From the NCBI RefSeq assembly GCF_001428625.1, contig NZ_LMIE01000031.1, forward strand, positions 446,711-510,710: 64,000 bases of DNA, written 5' to 3'. Under the pieces are notes generated by a model. It was not told the origin of the DNA. It made no database searches and worked only from the letters and a program-made list of their open reading frames with translations. Positions 43,441 to 52,907 of the stretch are shown here, in pieces. Within the stretch, counting starts at the first letter, position 1. Every line of letters starts with the position of its first letter. The DNA is from Hydrogenophaga sp. Root209. Lineage in GTDB: Bacteria; Pseudomonadota; Gammaproteobacteria; Burkholderiales; Burkholderiaceae_C. Position numbers and translations under genes: made by a program.

Positions 43441-44880
43441 TCAGAGCGGCAGGCGCCAACGCGCCAGGCAACCGGGCGGATCGCTCACGTTGCCGACCTG
43501 GATGTCTCCGTGGTGCAGGTCGCTCACTTCCTTCACCAGACACAGGCCCAGGCCCGAGCTCTTCTCTTGCGCCTCGCCGCGGGGCAACGAGTAAAAGCGC
43601 TCGAAGATGTGCGCCTGCGCATAGTCGGGCACACCCGGACCCTGGTCGCGCACCGACCACACGAGCGCACCACCGTCGTTGGTCAGCCGCAGCCACAGCT
43701 CGCCCTGCTCCGGCGAAAAGTCGATCGCGTTGTCCAGCAGGTTCTGCAGCGCCTGACCGAGCAGGAACGGATCGCCGCGCACCATCTGGCCTTCCCCCAG
43801 CTCGTCGCGCACACGCAATCCCTTCAGGCGCAGGCGGGGCTCGGCGCGCTGCAGCAGCTCGCGTGTGAGTGCGCTCAGGTCGACGGGCTCAAGCTTGCTC
43901 AGTGAGCGCATCTGCTCCACATCGGCCAGGCGCAGCAGCTTGTCGATCAGCTGGCGCAGGCGCTCGGTCTGGCGCTGGATGTTGCCGGCGAAGCGCTGGC
44001 GCTCCGGCCCGGGCAGGTCTTCCTCCAGCAGTTCGGCTGCGCCCCGGATCGCGGCCAGCGGGCTCTTGAGTTCGTGCGTGAGCGTGTGCACGTAGTTCTC
44101 CACGTACGCCTTGTCTTCGAGCTTCACGCGCATGCGCTCCACGGCCTGCGCCAGATCGTTGAACTCGGTGTTGCCACTCAGGCGCCCGAAGCGCGGCAGC
44201 GCCACCCGCTCGCCGCCGGCCACCGCGTTGGCATAACCCCGCAGGCGCGAGAGCGAGCTCGCCATCCACCAACTGAGCAGAACACCCATCAACAGCGACA
44301 GCCCCAGCAGCGCCCACGACCAACGCAGGATGCGTTGCTGGCTGCGTTCGATGTAGGGCTCCAGGCTGCGGTTGGGCCGGGACACGGTGAGCGCGCCGAT
44401 GATGCGATCGCCATCGCGGATGGGCGCGGCCACGTGCATCACCGTGCTGTTCGGATCGTTCGGATTGGCCAGACTGGAGCGTGCGCCGTACTCGCCGCGC
44501 AGCGTGCGCAGCACGTCGTTCCAGCGCGAAAAATCCTGCCCCACGGCCTCTTGCCGCGTGTCGAAGCGCACGATGCCTTGCGCGTCGGTGATGGTGATGC
44601 GGTAGTCGACGCTGTTCTTCTGAAAGCCCCAGATGCTGGCGCCGGGCTGCGCGCCCGAATAAGCGTGCAGCGCCCGCGCGAAGCCGCCGGTGGCGATGGT
44701 GCCGGCCTTCATGTCGGCGGCGGCCAGCTGGGCAAACGCATGGGCTGCGTCGATCAGGCTGTCTTCCATGGCCAGGCGCGTGCCGGGCTTGACCTCTTGC
44801 AGGAACACGTTGAGCACCACCACCAGGGCCACGCCCAGGACGAGGAAAAACCCCAGCAGCAGCCGCAGACCGATGCGCAT
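43441..44880 (-). CDS. creC: Sensor histidine kinase CreC
   Basis: 479 residues. An N-terminal membrane helix (LRLLLGFFLVLGVALVVVLN), a periplasmic sensor, a second helix (ILRWSWALLGLSLLMGVLLS), a HAMP linker, and the kinase core: LTHELKSPLAAIRGAAELLE with the phospho-accepting histidine, NLLDNAIDFSPEQGELW (N-box), DQGPGVPDYAQAHIFERFY (G1/F) and SSGLGLCLVKEV (G2). It phosphorylates CreB. It starts three bases after the creB stop. In Pseudomonas CreBC responds to penicillin-binding protein inhibition. Confidence 0.93.
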   Translation of the reverse strand: MRIGLRLLLGFFLVLGVALVVVLNVFLQEVKPGTRLAMEDSLIDAAHAFAQLAAADMKAGTIATGGFARALHAYSGAQPGASIWGFQKNSVDYRITITDAQGIVRFDTRQEAVGQDFSRWNDVLRTLRGEYGARSSLANPNDPNSTVMHVAAPIRDGDRIIGALTVSRPNRSLEPYIERSQQRILRWSWALLGLSLLMGVLLSWWMASSLSRLRGYANAVAGGERVALPRFGRLSGNTEFNDLAQAVERMRVKLEDKAYVENYVHTLTHELKSPLAAIRGAAELLEEDLPGPERQRFAGNIQRQTERLRQLIDKLLRLADVEQMRSLSKLEPVDLSALTRELLQRAEPRLRLKGLRVRDELGEGQMVRGDPFLLGQALQNLLDNAIDFSPEQGELWLRLTNDGGALVWSVRDQGPGVPDYAQAHIFERFYSLPRGEAQEKSSGLGLCLVKEVSDLHHGDIQVGNVSDPPGCLARWRLPL

Positions 44881-44883
44881 GGC

Positions 44884-45579
44884 TCAGTCCACCGCGCGGA
44901 TCGAATAGCCCATGTTGCGGTGGGTCTGGATCAGCTCGGCCCCCACGCCAAGCGCGCGCAGCTTGGCGCGCAGCAGCTTCACGTGCGCGTCCACCGTGCG
45001 GTCCGATGTGTCCAGCGCACCACCCCAGACCAGATCCATCAGCTCGACGCGCGAGAAGATGCGCTCAGGCCGGCGCAGCAGGGTGGCGAGCAGCTGGAAT
45101 TCGTAGCGCGTGAGCACGAGCCACTCGCCGCCACAGCGGATGCGCTGCGCGGCTTCATCGAGCTGCAACAGCGGGCCCCGAGACGCCTGCTCAGGCGAAG
45201 CCGCCACTGGCGGCGCTGCGCTGCGCCGCAGGATCGCGCGCACCCGCGCGCACACCTCGCGCGGTGAAAACGGCTTGACCACGTAGTCGTCTGCCCCCAG
45301 CTCAAGACCGAGCACGCGATCGATCTCTTCATGGCGCGCGGTGAGGAACACGATGGGCATTTCGCTGGTCTTGCGAATGGCGCGGCAGACATCGAAGCCG
45401 TTGCCGTCGGGCACGCCCACGTCGAGAATGGCGAGGTCTGGCGCCTGCGCGCGGAACGCCTCCAGCGCATGGCCAGCCAGGCGCACATGCTGCACCTCGA
45501 AGCCCTCGCTCTGCAGTGCATAGAGCAAGGTGTCCGCGATGGCTTGTTCGTCTTCCAGCAACAGAATGCGCTTGCGCAT
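44884..45579 (-). CDS. creB: Response regulator CreB
   Basis: 231 residues, OmpR type. The receiver has acidic DE in ILLLEDEQAIADTLLYALQS, the phosphorylated aspartate in DLAILDVGVPDGNGFDVCRA and lysine in DDYVVKPFSPREVCARVRAI; the C-terminal winged helix has VLTRYEFQLLATLLRRPERI and DTSDRTVDAHVKLLRAKLRA. ATG 45579 is chosen from the receiver start MRKRILLLEDE. First gene of creBCD, divergent from a class A PBP gene 125 bp away. Confidence 0.93.
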   Translation of the reverse strand: MRKRILLLEDEQAIADTLLYALQSEGFEVQHVRLAGHALEAFRAQAPDLAILDVGVPDGNGFDVCRAIRKTSEMPIVFLTARHEEIDRVLGLELGADDYVVKPFSPREVCARVRAILRRSAAPPVAASPEQASRGPLLQLDEAAQRIRCGGEWLVLTRYEFQLLATLLRRPERIFSRVELMDLVWGGALDTSDRTVDAHVKLLRAKLRALGVGAELIQTHRNMGYSIRAVD

Positions 45580-45690
45580 GGGCGATTTCACAGGTGGGCC
45601 AGGGGCGGCTGGCCATCTTACCCGTGGGGTCAGACACAGGTGGTTACCACCCTCACGCACAGCCTGCACATGCACGGCGCACCGATCCGG

Positions 45691-45696
45691 GACAAT
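45691..45696 (+). promoter_or_regulatory. Candidate -10 element of the PBP gene
   Basis: GACAAT eight bases before ATG 45705, without a Shine-Dalgarno sequence; another candidate for leaderless initiation. Confidence 0.3.
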
Positions 45697-45704
45697 CTCA
45701 CCCC

Positions 45705-48014
45705 ATGCTCATGCTTTTCCTTCGTCGCACCACGCTCACCCTGGCCATGGCGCCCGCCGCCTTCGTGGCCCCTGCCCTGCAGGCCTCGACCTTCGATCTG
45801 CCTCCGCTGGACAGCATCGTCAACTACCAGCCCAAGCTGCCCTTGCAGGTGTTCACCACCGATGGCGTGGAGATCGCGCAGTTCGGCACCGAACGGCGCG
45901 AGTACCTGCCGCTGTCGCGCACGCCGAAGCTGCTGCAGGACGCGGTGCTGTCGGTGGAAGACGCGCGGTTTCGCGAACACAACGGCGTGGACCCCCGGGG
46001 CATGGCGCGCGCGCTGGTGGCGGCCGTGACCGGTGGGCGCAAACAGGGTGCGTCGACCATCACGCAGCAGTTGGTGCGCACCATGCTGCTCACACGCGAG
46101 TTCTCTGCCGAGCGCAAGGCCAAGGAAATCTGGCTGGCCCTGAAACTGGAAGACGAACTGTCCAAAGACCGCATCCTGGAGATCTACCTCAACGAGATTT
46201 TCCTGGGCCAGCGTGCCTACGGCTTCGCCGCCGCGTCACAAACCTATTTCGGCAAACCGCTGGACAAGCTCTCGCTTGGCGAAACCGCCATGCTCGCCGG
46301 CCTGCCGCAAAACCCCTACTACGCGAACCCGGTGGCCAACTTCGCACGCGCCACGCAGCGCCAGCGCGTGGTGCTGGAGCGCATGCGCGCCACCGATTCG
46401 ATCACCGACGCGCAACTGGCCGCCGCGCGTGCTGAAAAGCTCGTCCTGCGCACGCCCGGCTTGCGCAGCGTGCACGCCGCCCACGTGGCCGAAATGGCAC
46501 GTCGCGCGGTGGTGGAGCGCTTCGGGACCGAGGCCTATTCCAATGGCCTGCGCGTCACCACCTCGTTGCGCGCAGCCGACCAGCGCGCGGCGTATGCCGC
46601 CGTGCAGCGCGGTGTGCTGGCCTTCGACCGGCGCGGCCCGTGGCGTGGACCGGAAGACCTTGAGGCACTCCCGTCGGGCAATGGCGCAGACGTGGAGCGC
46701 GCGGCCGCCGAGGCCTTGAAGGACCACCGCGACGACGAAACCTTGCGCGTGGGCATCGTGCTCGCGGCCAGCCCCAAGGCCATGCAGGTGCAACTGGCCA
46801 GCGGTGAGCGCATCACCTTGCAGGGCCAGGGGCTGCGCTGGGCGCAAAAAGGCCTGGACCCCAAAGCCAAGGCACCGTTGAAGATCGTGCGTGGCGCCAT
46901 CGTGAGGGTGGTGAGCGCGGGCAAGGTGAAGGGCACGCCGGCCTGGGCCATCTCACAATGGCCCGAAGCCGAAGCCGCGCTGGTGGCCATGGACAGCCAG
47001 ACAGGCCGCGTGCGCGCGCTGGTGGGCGGGTTTGACTTCACCCGTCAGCCGTTCAACCACGTCACCCAGGGCTGGCGCCAGCCGGGCTCGGCGCTCAAGC
47101 CGCTGCTGTACTCGGCCGCGCTCGAAGCCCGCGTGATGCCGGGCACGCTGGTCGACGACCTGCCCTTCACCGCCGCCAATGGCTGGAGCCCCACCAACAG
47201 CAATGGGCAGTACGCCGGCCCGATCACGCTGCGTGAAGCACTGGCCAGGTCCAGCAACATCGCCAGCGTGCGCGTGCTGCAACACACCGGCACCCAGGTC
47301 GCGCGCGACTGGACCGCCCGCTTCGGCCTGGACCCCGCGCGCCAGCCCAACGACCTCACGCTGGCCCTGGGCACGGGCAGTGTCACGCCGCTGCAGATGG
47401 CGCAGGCCTATGCCACGGTGGCCAACGGCGGCTGGAAGGTGGCGCCGGTGGTGGTGGAGAAAATCACCGATGCGCGGGGCTTGGTTCTGTTTGAAGCGCC
47501 ACCACCCGAGCCACTGACCGAGGCCAACCGCGCGATTCCCGCGCGCAACGCCTTCGTGATGTCCAGCCTGCTCAACGAAGTGACGCGCAGCGGCACGGCC
47601 GCGCGTGCGCAGGCCACGCTCAAGCGCTCCGACGTGTACGGCAAGACCGGCACCACCAACGACGCCGTCGACGCCTGGTTCGCCGGCTACCAGCCCAGCC
47701 TGGCCACCGCCGTGTGGGTGGGCTACGACAAGCCACGCAGCCTGGGTGGTGGTGAGTCTGGCGGGCGCATCGCGCTGCCGATCTGGATCGACTACATGGG
47801 TGCTGCGCTCAAGGGCACGCCGGTGGCGCAGGCTCCCGCCGTCCCCGACGGCCTCACGCGTGTGGGGGAGGACTGGATGTACGCCGAGTGGCAGAGCAGT
47901 GGCTCGGTGGCACAGATCTCGGACGTGGGCGGCGTGCAGTACGCGCAGACGCCGGGGGCGGCCATTGGCGAAGCCCTCAGCAGCTTCGGTGCCTGGTTGA
48001 GAGGCGAACGGTAG
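45705..48014 (+). CDS. Class A penicillin-binding protein (PBP1A-like)
   Basis: 769 residues. A hydrophobic N-terminus, then the GT51 glycosyltransferase with the catalytic glutamate in LSVEDARFREHNGVDPRGMA and GASTITQQLVRTMLLTREFS, and a transpeptidase with GSALKPLLYS (SxxK), ARSSNIASV (SxN) and VYGKTGTTNDAVDAWFAGYQ (KTG). The insert between the domains fits the OB-like domain of PBP1A. It polymerises and cross-links peptidoglycan. Divergent from creBCD, whose system senses PBP inhibition in other bacteria, so co-regulation is plausible. Confidence 0.92.
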   Translation: MLMLFLRRTTLTLAMAPAAFVAPALQASTFDLPPLDSIVNYQPKLPLQVFTTDGVEIAQFGTERREYLPLSRTPKLLQDAVLSVEDARFREHNGVDPRGMARALVAAVTGGRKQGASTITQQLVRTMLLTREFSAERKAKEIWLALKLEDELSKDRILEIYLNEIFLGQRAYGFAAASQTYFGKPLDKLSLGETAMLAGLPQNPYYANPVANFARATQRQRVVLERMRATDSITDAQLAAARAEKLVLRTPGLRSVHAAHVAEMARRAVVERFGTEAYSNGLRVTTSLRAADQRAAYAAVQRGVLAFDRRGPWRGPEDLEALPSGNGADVERAAAEALKDHRDDETLRVGIVLAASPKAMQVQLASGERITLQGQGLRWAQKGLDPKAKAPLKIVRGAIVRVVSAGKVKGTPAWAISQWPEAEAALVAMDSQTGRVRALVGGFDFTRQPFNHVTQGWRQPGSALKPLLYSAALEARVMPGTLVDDLPFTAANGWSPTNSNGQYAGPITLREALARSSNIASVRVLQHTGTQVARDWTARFGLDPARQPNDLTLALGTGSVTPLQMAQAYATVANGGWKVAPVVVEKITDARGLVLFEAPPPEPLTEANRAIPARNAFVMSSLLNEVTRSGTAARAQATLKRSDVYGKTGTTNDAVDAWFAGYQPSLATAVWVGYDKPRSLGGGESGGRIALPIWIDYMGAALKGTPVAQAPAVPDGLTRVGEDWMYAEWQSSGSVAQISDVGGVQYAQTPGAAIGEALSSFGAWLRGER

Positions 48015-48041
48015 TCCTGACGAAGACTGCTCCGCAGACGC

Positions 48042-48074
48042 AAAAAAGCCGGCTCTTCAAGCCGGCCTTTTTTT
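48042..48074. terminator. Bidirectional terminator between the PBP gene and the nitronate monooxygenase gene
   Basis: AAAAAAGCCGGC, a seven-base loop and GCCGGC followed by CTTTTTTT. The stem has a T-run on both strands, so it can end both convergent transcripts. Confidence 0.88.
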
Positions 48075-48092
48075 GTCAGCGAAGAGGCCTGA

Positions 48093-49073
48093 TCAGCCTG
48101 CGCAGATGCGCGCTTTGGCTTCCGCGTATTCGCGCTTGAAGCGCGCCACCAGATCGGCTGCGGGGACCACCTCGCGGATGGCGCCGATGCCCTGGCCGCA
48201 GCCCCAGATGTCTTTCCAGGCTTTGGCGGCGTTGGCGCCTTCACCCGTGGCGAAGTTCATCTTGCTCGGGTCGCTTTGCGGCAGGTTGTCCGGGTCCATG
48301 CCGGCTTTCTGGATGCTGCCCTTGAGGTAGTTGCCGTGGATGCCGGTGTAGAAGTTGCTGTAGACGATGTCGTCCGAGTTCGACTGGGTGATCATCTCCT
48401 TGTAGCCGTCCACCGCACGGGCTTCCTCGGTGGCGATGAAGGCCGAGCCGATGTAGGCAAAGTCGGCGCCCATGGCCTGTGCGGCCAGGACAGCACCGCC
48501 CGAGGCGATGGCGCCCGAGAGCGCGATCGGGCCACCAAACCACTCACGGATTTCCTGCACCATGGCAAACGGGCTCTTCACGCTGGCGTGGCCACCGGCA
48601 CCGGCCGCCACGGGAATCAGGCCATCGGCACCCTTCTCGATCGCCTTGTGCGCGAACACGTTGTTGATCACGTCGTGCAGCACCACGCCGCCCCAGCTGT
48701 GCACGCCTTGGTTCACGTCTTCGCGCGCGCCCAGGCTGGTGATGATGATCGGCACCTTGTACTTGGCGCACAGCTGCATGTCGTGCTCCAGCCGGTCGTT
48801 GCTCTTGTGCACGATCTGGTTGATGGCGAACGGCGCGGCCTTGTTGTCCGGGTTCGCCTGGTCGTGCGCGGCCAGCGCCTCGGTGATCTCGGCCAGCCAC
48901 TCGTCGAGCTGCGCGGCCGGGCGGGCGTTGAGCGCGGGCATCGCACCCACCACGCCGGCCTTGCACTGGGCGATGACAAGCTTGGGGTTGCTGATGATGA
49001 ACAGCGGCGAGCCGATCACGGGAAACTTGATGTTCTTGAGAACGGGCGGCAAGCTGCGGGCGGGTGCGGTCAT
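48093..49073 (-). CDS. Nitronate monooxygenase (NMO family flavoprotein)
   Basis: 326 residues, a TIM-barrel FMN protein. FPVIGSPLFIISNPKLVIAQ, CKAGVVGAMPALNAR, SWGGVVLHDVINNVFAHKAI, VAAGAGGHASVKSPFAMVQE and IALSGAIASGGAVLAAQAMG are family features. Members oxidise nitronates such as propionate 3-nitronate, but some act as enoyl reductases. It follows the acyl-CoA dehydrogenase gene after 25 bases in the same direction; why an NMO is linked to etf and acd genes is unclear. Confidence 0.9.
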   Translation of the reverse strand: MTAPARSLPPVLKNIKFPVIGSPLFIISNPKLVIAQCKAGVVGAMPALNARPAAQLDEWLAEITEALAAHDQANPDNKAAPFAINQIVHKSNDRLEHDMQLCAKYKVPIIITSLGAREDVNQGVHSWGGVVLHDVINNVFAHKAIEKGADGLIPVAAGAGGHASVKSPFAMVQEIREWFGGPIALSGAIASGGAVLAAQAMGADFAYIGSAFIATEEARAVDGYKEMITQSNSDDIVYSNFYTGIHGNYLKGSIQKAGMDPDNLPQSDPSKMNFATGEGANAAKAWKDIWGCGQGIGAIREVVPAADLVARFKREYAEAKARICAG

Positions 49074-49098
49074 GTTGTCTCCGGGTGATGGGGGCAGA

Positions 49099-50889
49099 TC
49101 AGAACGATTCGATGGCCAGTGCGGTCACGGCCTCGGCGCCGTCCACGATGCTGTCGCGCACGCCCGGTGCGCGGCTGAGGATGTGGTCGGCGTAAAAGCG
49201 CGCGGTGGTGATCTTGGCCTGCATGAAGGCCGTGTCCTGTCCCTTGGCTGACAGGTCTTCGGCCACCATCAGTGAGCGCGCGAGTTGCCAACCCGCCATG
49301 AGGTTGCCGGCGAGCATCAGGTAAGGCACGCTGCCGGCAAACGCAGCGTTGGGATTGCTGCGGGTGTTGGCGGCGATGAACTCGACCACGTCCACAAAGG
49401 CCTCGCGCGCGGCCTTCAGGCGTTTGTGCACGGCCTTGGCGTTGGCGCTCTCGCGCTTCGCGAGTTCCACTTCGGTCTTCTCGATTTGCGCGGCAATCGC
49501 CTTGGCACCGGTGCCGCCGTCGCGTGCGGTCTTGCGGCCCACGAGGTCGTTGGCCTGGATGGCCGTGGTGCCTTCGTAGATGGTGAGGATCTTGGCGTCG
49601 CGGTAGTACTGCGCCGCGCCGGTTTCTTCGATGAAACCCATGCCACCGTGCACCTGCACGCCCAGGCTGGTGACTTCCAGGCTCATCTCGGTGCTGTAGC
49701 CCTTGACCAAGGGCACCAGGAATTCGTAGAAGGCGGCGTTCTGCTTGCGCGTGTCGGCATCGGGGTGGTGATGCGCGGCGTCGTACGCGGCTGCAGCCAC
49801 AGCGGCCATGGCGCGGCAGCCTTCGGTGAACGCGCGCATGGTCATGAGCATGCGCTTCACATCGGGGTGGTGAATGATGGGCGCGGCCGCGGAGAGCGTT
49901 CCATCGACCGGGCGGCTCTGCACGCGGTCCTTCGCATAGCCCACGGCCTTCTGGTAGGCGCGCTCTGCGACGGCGATGCCCTGCACGCCCACGGCGTAAC
50001 GCGCGGCGTTCATCATGATGAACATGTACTCCAGGCCGCGGTTTTCCTGGCCCACGATGTAGCCCACGGCGCCGCCGTGGTCGCCGTACTGCAGCACGGC
50101 GGTGGGGCTGGCCTTGATGCCCATCTTGTGTTCGATGCTCACGCAGTGCACGTCGTTGCGCGCGCCCAGCGCGCCGTCTTTGCCCACCATGAACTTCGGC
50201 ACCACGAACAGGCTGATGCCCTTCACGCCCTCGGGCGCGCCGGTCACCCGCGCCAGCACCAGGTGCACGATGTTCTCGGCCATGTCGTGCTCACCGTAGG
50301 TGATGAAGATCTTGGTGCCGAACACCTTGTAGCTGCCGTCGGGCTGCGGTTCGGCGCGGCTGCGCACGGCCGCCAGGTCCGAGCCGGCCTGTGGCTCGGT
50401 GAGGTTCATGGTGCCGGTCCACTGGCCACTCACCAGCTTCTCCAGGTAGATGGCTTTGAGATCGTCGCTGCCCGCGGTGATCAGCGCCTCGATGGCACCA
50501 TCGGTCAACAGCGGGCACAGCGCGAAGCTCATGTTGGCGCTGTTGAGGATTTCACCGCAGGCCGCGCCGATGGTCTTGGGCAGGCCCTGGCCACCAAAGT
50601 CCACCGGGTGCTGCAGGCCCTGCCAGCCGCCTTCGGCGTACTGCTTGAAGGCGTCCTTGAAACCAGGCGTGGTGGTGACGACGCCGTCCTTGAACGACGA
50701 CGGGTTCTTGTCGCCTTCAAAGTTCAGTGGTGCGATCACGCCTTCGTTGAGCTTGGCGCACTCCTCGAGCACGGCTTGCGCGGTCTCGAGGCCGGCGTCT
50801 TCGAAGCCCGGCATCTGCGCGACCTGGTCGATGCGCGCCAGGTGTTCGATGTCGAACAGCATGTCTTTGAGGGGGGCGGTGTAGCTCAT
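49099..50889 (-). CDS. Acyl-CoA dehydrogenase (long form)
   Basis: 596 residues, longer than the 380-residue standard because of a C-terminal extension (KTARDGGTGAKAIAAQIEKT onward) typical of the AcdB/DUF-extended group. LTEPQAGSDLAAVRSRAEPQ and FGTKIFITYGEHDMAENIVH form the FAD region, HKMGIKASPTAVLQYGD and GVQVHGGMGFIEETGAAQYY the C-terminal core with the likely catalytic glutamate region. It oxidises acyl-CoA and gives electrons to ETF, encoded just upstream. A perfect 12-bp hairpin lies between etfA and this gene. Confidence 0.92.
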   Translation of the reverse strand: MSYTAPLKDMLFDIEHLARIDQVAQMPGFEDAGLETAQAVLEECAKLNEGVIAPLNFEGDKNPSSFKDGVVTTTPGFKDAFKQYAEGGWQGLQHPVDFGGQGLPKTIGAACGEILNSANMSFALCPLLTDGAIEALITAGSDDLKAIYLEKLVSGQWTGTMNLTEPQAGSDLAAVRSRAEPQPDGSYKVFGTKIFITYGEHDMAENIVHLVLARVTGAPEGVKGISLFVVPKFMVGKDGALGARNDVHCVSIEHKMGIKASPTAVLQYGDHGGAVGYIVGQENRGLEYMFIMMNAARYAVGVQGIAVAERAYQKAVGYAKDRVQSRPVDGTLSAAAPIIHHPDVKRMLMTMRAFTEGCRAMAAVAAAAYDAAHHHPDADTRKQNAAFYEFLVPLVKGYSTEMSLEVTSLGVQVHGGMGFIEETGAAQYYRDAKILTIYEGTTAIQANDLVGRKTARDGGTGAKAIAAQIEKTEVELAKRESANAKAVHKRLKAAREAFVDVVEFIAANTRSNPNAAFAGSVPYLMLAGNLMAGWQLARSLMVAEDLSAKGQDTAFMQAKITTARFYADHILSRAPGVRDSIVDGAEAVTALAIESF

Positions 50890-50925
50890 GGTCTTGTCTC
50901 CACGGAATTCAGGGATGCAGATACG

Positions 50926-50953
50926 ACAAGGGCATCGCGAACGATGCCCTTGT
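50926..50953 (-). other. Intercistronic hairpin between etfA and the acyl-CoA dehydrogenase gene
   Basis: ACAAGGGCATCG and CGATGCCCTTGT are perfect 12-bp arms with a four-base loop (TTCG on the transcribed strand). There is no T-run after it, so it is more likely a stability or partial attenuation element than a full terminator. Confidence 0.7.
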
Positions 50954-50967
50954 GTTGTTCAGAGGGC

Positions 50968-51900
50968 TCAGAGCGCCTTGATCAATTCAGGCACAGCCTC
51001 GAAGAGGTCGGCCTCCAGGCCGTAGTCGGCGACCGAGAAGATCGGCGCCTCGGGGTCCTTGTTGATCGCCACGATCACCTTGCTGTCCTTCATGCCGGCC
51101 AGGTGCTGGATGGCACCCGAGATGCCGGCGGCGATGTAGAGCTGCGGTGCCACGATCTTGCCGGTCTGGCCCACCTGCCAGTCGTTGGGCGCGTAACCCG
51201 CGTCCACCGCGGCGCGGCTGGCGCCCAGCGCGGCACCGAGCTTGTCGGCCAGCGGCGTCATCACCTCGTTGAACTTCTCGGCGCTGCCCAGCGCGCGACC
51301 ACCCGAGACGATGATCTTGGCCGCCGTGAGCTCGGGGCGGTCGCTCTTGGCGATCTCGCTGCCCATGAATTTGCTTTTACCGTCGTCGGCCGATGCTGTG
51401 GCGGTTTCGATGGCCGCGCTGCCGCCGGTGGCCGCCACCGGATCAAAGCCGGTGGTGCGCACGGTGATCACGTGCGTGGCGTCCAGGCCCTGCACGGTGG
51501 CGATCGCGTTGCCGGCGTAGATCGGGCGCTCGAAGGTGTCGGCGGCAATCACCTTGGTGATGTCGGAGAGCTGGGCCACGTCGAGTGCGGCGGCCACGCG
51601 GGGCGCGACGTTCTTGCCACTGGCGGTGGCCGGGAACAGGATGTGGCTGTAGTTGGCCGCGATGGCCAGCACCTGCGCGGCCACGTTCTCGGCCAGGCCG
51701 TGTTCGAAGCCCGGCGCGTCGGCGTGGATCACCTTGGCCACGCCCGCGATCTGCGCGGCGGCGGCGGCGGCTGCACCGGCGTTGTGCCCGGCGATGAGCA
51801 CGTGCACCTCACCGCCACATTGGGCGGCAGCGGCCACGGTGTTGAAGGTCGCTCCCTTGAGGCTGGCGTTGTCGTGTTCGGCAATAACGAGTGCGGTCAT
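50968..51900 (-). CDS. etfA: Electron transfer flavoprotein alpha subunit
   Basis: 310 residues. The C-terminal FAD-binding signature is [20 protein letters not shown], followed by [20 protein letters not shown] and [17 protein letters not shown]; the N-terminal domain has [23 protein letters not shown] takes electrons from acyl-CoA dehydrogenases and passes them to ETF-ubiquinone oxidoreductase. It follows etfB after 11 bases. Confidence 0.96.
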   Translation of the reverse strand: MTALVIAEHDNASLKGATFNTVAAAAQCGGEVHVLIAGHNAGAAAAAAAQIAGVAKVIHADAPGFEHGLAENVAAQVLAIAANYSHILFPATASGKNVAPRVAAALDVAQLSDITKVIAADTFERPIYAGNAIATVQGLDATHVITVRTTGFDPVAATGGSAAIETATASADDGKSKFMGSEIAKSDRPELTAAKIIVSGGRALGSAEKFNEVMTPLADKLGAALGASRAAVDAGYAPNDWQVGQTGKIVAPQLYIAAGISGAIQHLAGMKDSKVIVAINKDPEAPIFSVADYGLEADLFEAVPELIKAL

Positions 51901-51911
51901 GTGTCGGTTCC

Positions 51912-52661
51912 TCAGATCACTTTGGCTTCATTTTTCAGTTTGTCGACGAGCGCGGCCACATCGGCCACCTTGATGCCCGCGCCGCGCTTGGGCGGCTCGC
52001 TGACCTTCAGGGTCTTGATGCGCGGCGTCACGTCCACGCCAAGGTCTTCGGGCTTGACGATGTCCAGCTGCTTCTTCTTCGCCTTCATGATGTTGGGCAG
52101 CGTCACGTAACGCGGCTCGTTCAGGCGCAGGTCGGTCGTGATGACGGCTGGTAGCGTGATGGAGAGGGTTTCAAGACCACCGTCGACTTCGCGGGTCACG
52201 GTGGCTTTTCCGTCGGCCACTTCCACCTTGGAAGCAAACGTGGCCTGCGGCAGGCCAGCCAAAGCGGCCAGCATCTGGCCGGTCTGGTTGCAGTCGTCAT
52301 CAATCGCCTGCTTGCCCAGGATGATGAGACCCGGCTGTTCCTTGTCCAACAGGGCCTTCAAGAGCTTGGCCACGGCCAGGGGCTGCAATTCGACGGTGGT
52401 TTCCACCAGGATGGCGCGGTCCGCGCCGATGGCCATGGCGGTGCGCAGGGTTTCCTGGCACTGCGTGACACCACAGGAGACGGCGATCACTTCGGTGACC
52501 ACACCCTTCTCCTTCAGGCGAACCGCCTCTTCCACCGCGATTTCGTCAAACGGGTTCATGCTCATCTTGACGTTGGCGATGTCCACACCACTGCCGTCGC
52601 TCTTCACGCGCACCTTGACGTTGTAATCCACCACGCGTTTGACGGGGACGATGACCTTCAT
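51912..52661 (-). CDS. etfB: Electron transfer flavoprotein beta subunit
   Basis: 249 residues: [80 protein letters not shown] and the ETF beta C-terminal segment [20 protein letters not shown]. It binds AMP and pairs with EtfA. The first gene of the etfB-etfA-acd-nmo cluster; a perfect palindrome lies 41 bp upstream of its start. Confidence 0.96.
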   Translation of the reverse strand: MKVIVPVKRVVDYNVKVRVKSDGSGVDIANVKMSMNPFDEIAVEEAVRLKEKGVVTEVIAVSCGVTQCQETLRTAMAIGADRAILVETTVELQPLAVAKLLKALLDKEQPGLIILGKQAIDDDCNQTGQMLAALAGLPQATFASKVEVADGKATVTREVDGGLETLSITLPAVITTDLRLNEPRYVTLPNIMKAKKKQLDIVKPEDLGVDVTPRIKTLKVSEPPKRGAGIKVADVAALVDKLKNEAKVI

Positions 52662-52701
52662 ATTGGGTTGCTCCTGATGATTGGAAAAATGGCGTCACGA
52701 A

Positions 52702-52717
52702 TTGACGTGCACGTCAA
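52702..52717. promoter_or_regulatory. Perfect 16-bp palindrome upstream of etfB
   Basis: TTGACGTGCACGTCAA is exactly self-complementary and lies 41 bp before the etfB start. Its form TTnACGTnnACGTnAA resembles LiuR-type (MerR family) sites reported for acyl-CoA and branched-chain amino acid catabolism genes in proteobacteria, which would suit an etf-acd cluster. Confidence 0.6.
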
Positions 52718-52787
52718 CCCGAGGATTGTATGCCCCACCCCCTATCGAGGACGGTCAGGCAAGGGACAAATCAGGACCGGCAAAAAA

Positions 52788-52799
52788 ACGAACGGTCGT
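52788..52799. promoter_or_regulatory. Short inverted repeat of TetR-like form
   Basis: ACGA-ACGG-TCGT between A-rich and T-rich flanks, roughly in the middle of the divergent region. The form is like many TetR-family operators. Weak evidence alone. Confidence 0.3.
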
Positions 52800-52877
52800 G
52801 CTTTTTGAAGATTATAGAAGAACGATCCGCACCCACAAAGCCCTAATTTCCTGCCCCTGGCAAGCGACTGCCGCGGC

Positions 52878-52907
52878 GAATTCACCGACCGCTTAGTCGG
52901 TGAATTC
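52878..52907. promoter_or_regulatory. 12-bp perfect inverted repeat upstream of the second TRAP operon
   Basis: GAATTCACCGAC and GTCGGTGAATTC are exact inverted repeats with a six-base loop. The core ACCGAC...GTCGGT is the form of many TetR-family operators. It lies about 100 bp before the dctP start and could control it; it could also fold as an RNA hairpin. Confidence 0.55.

Noticed and set aside
49285-52110. A 941-codon open frame antisense to the acyl-CoA dehydrogenase and etf genes
   Set aside because: Its translation is rich in His, Arg and Gly with no family motif; it is a side effect of high GC and codon bias in the real genes on the other strand.
52681-52896. A 71-codon frame in the gap upstream of etfB
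   Set aside because: No ribosome binding site or recognisable fold, and it crosses two palindromic operators.
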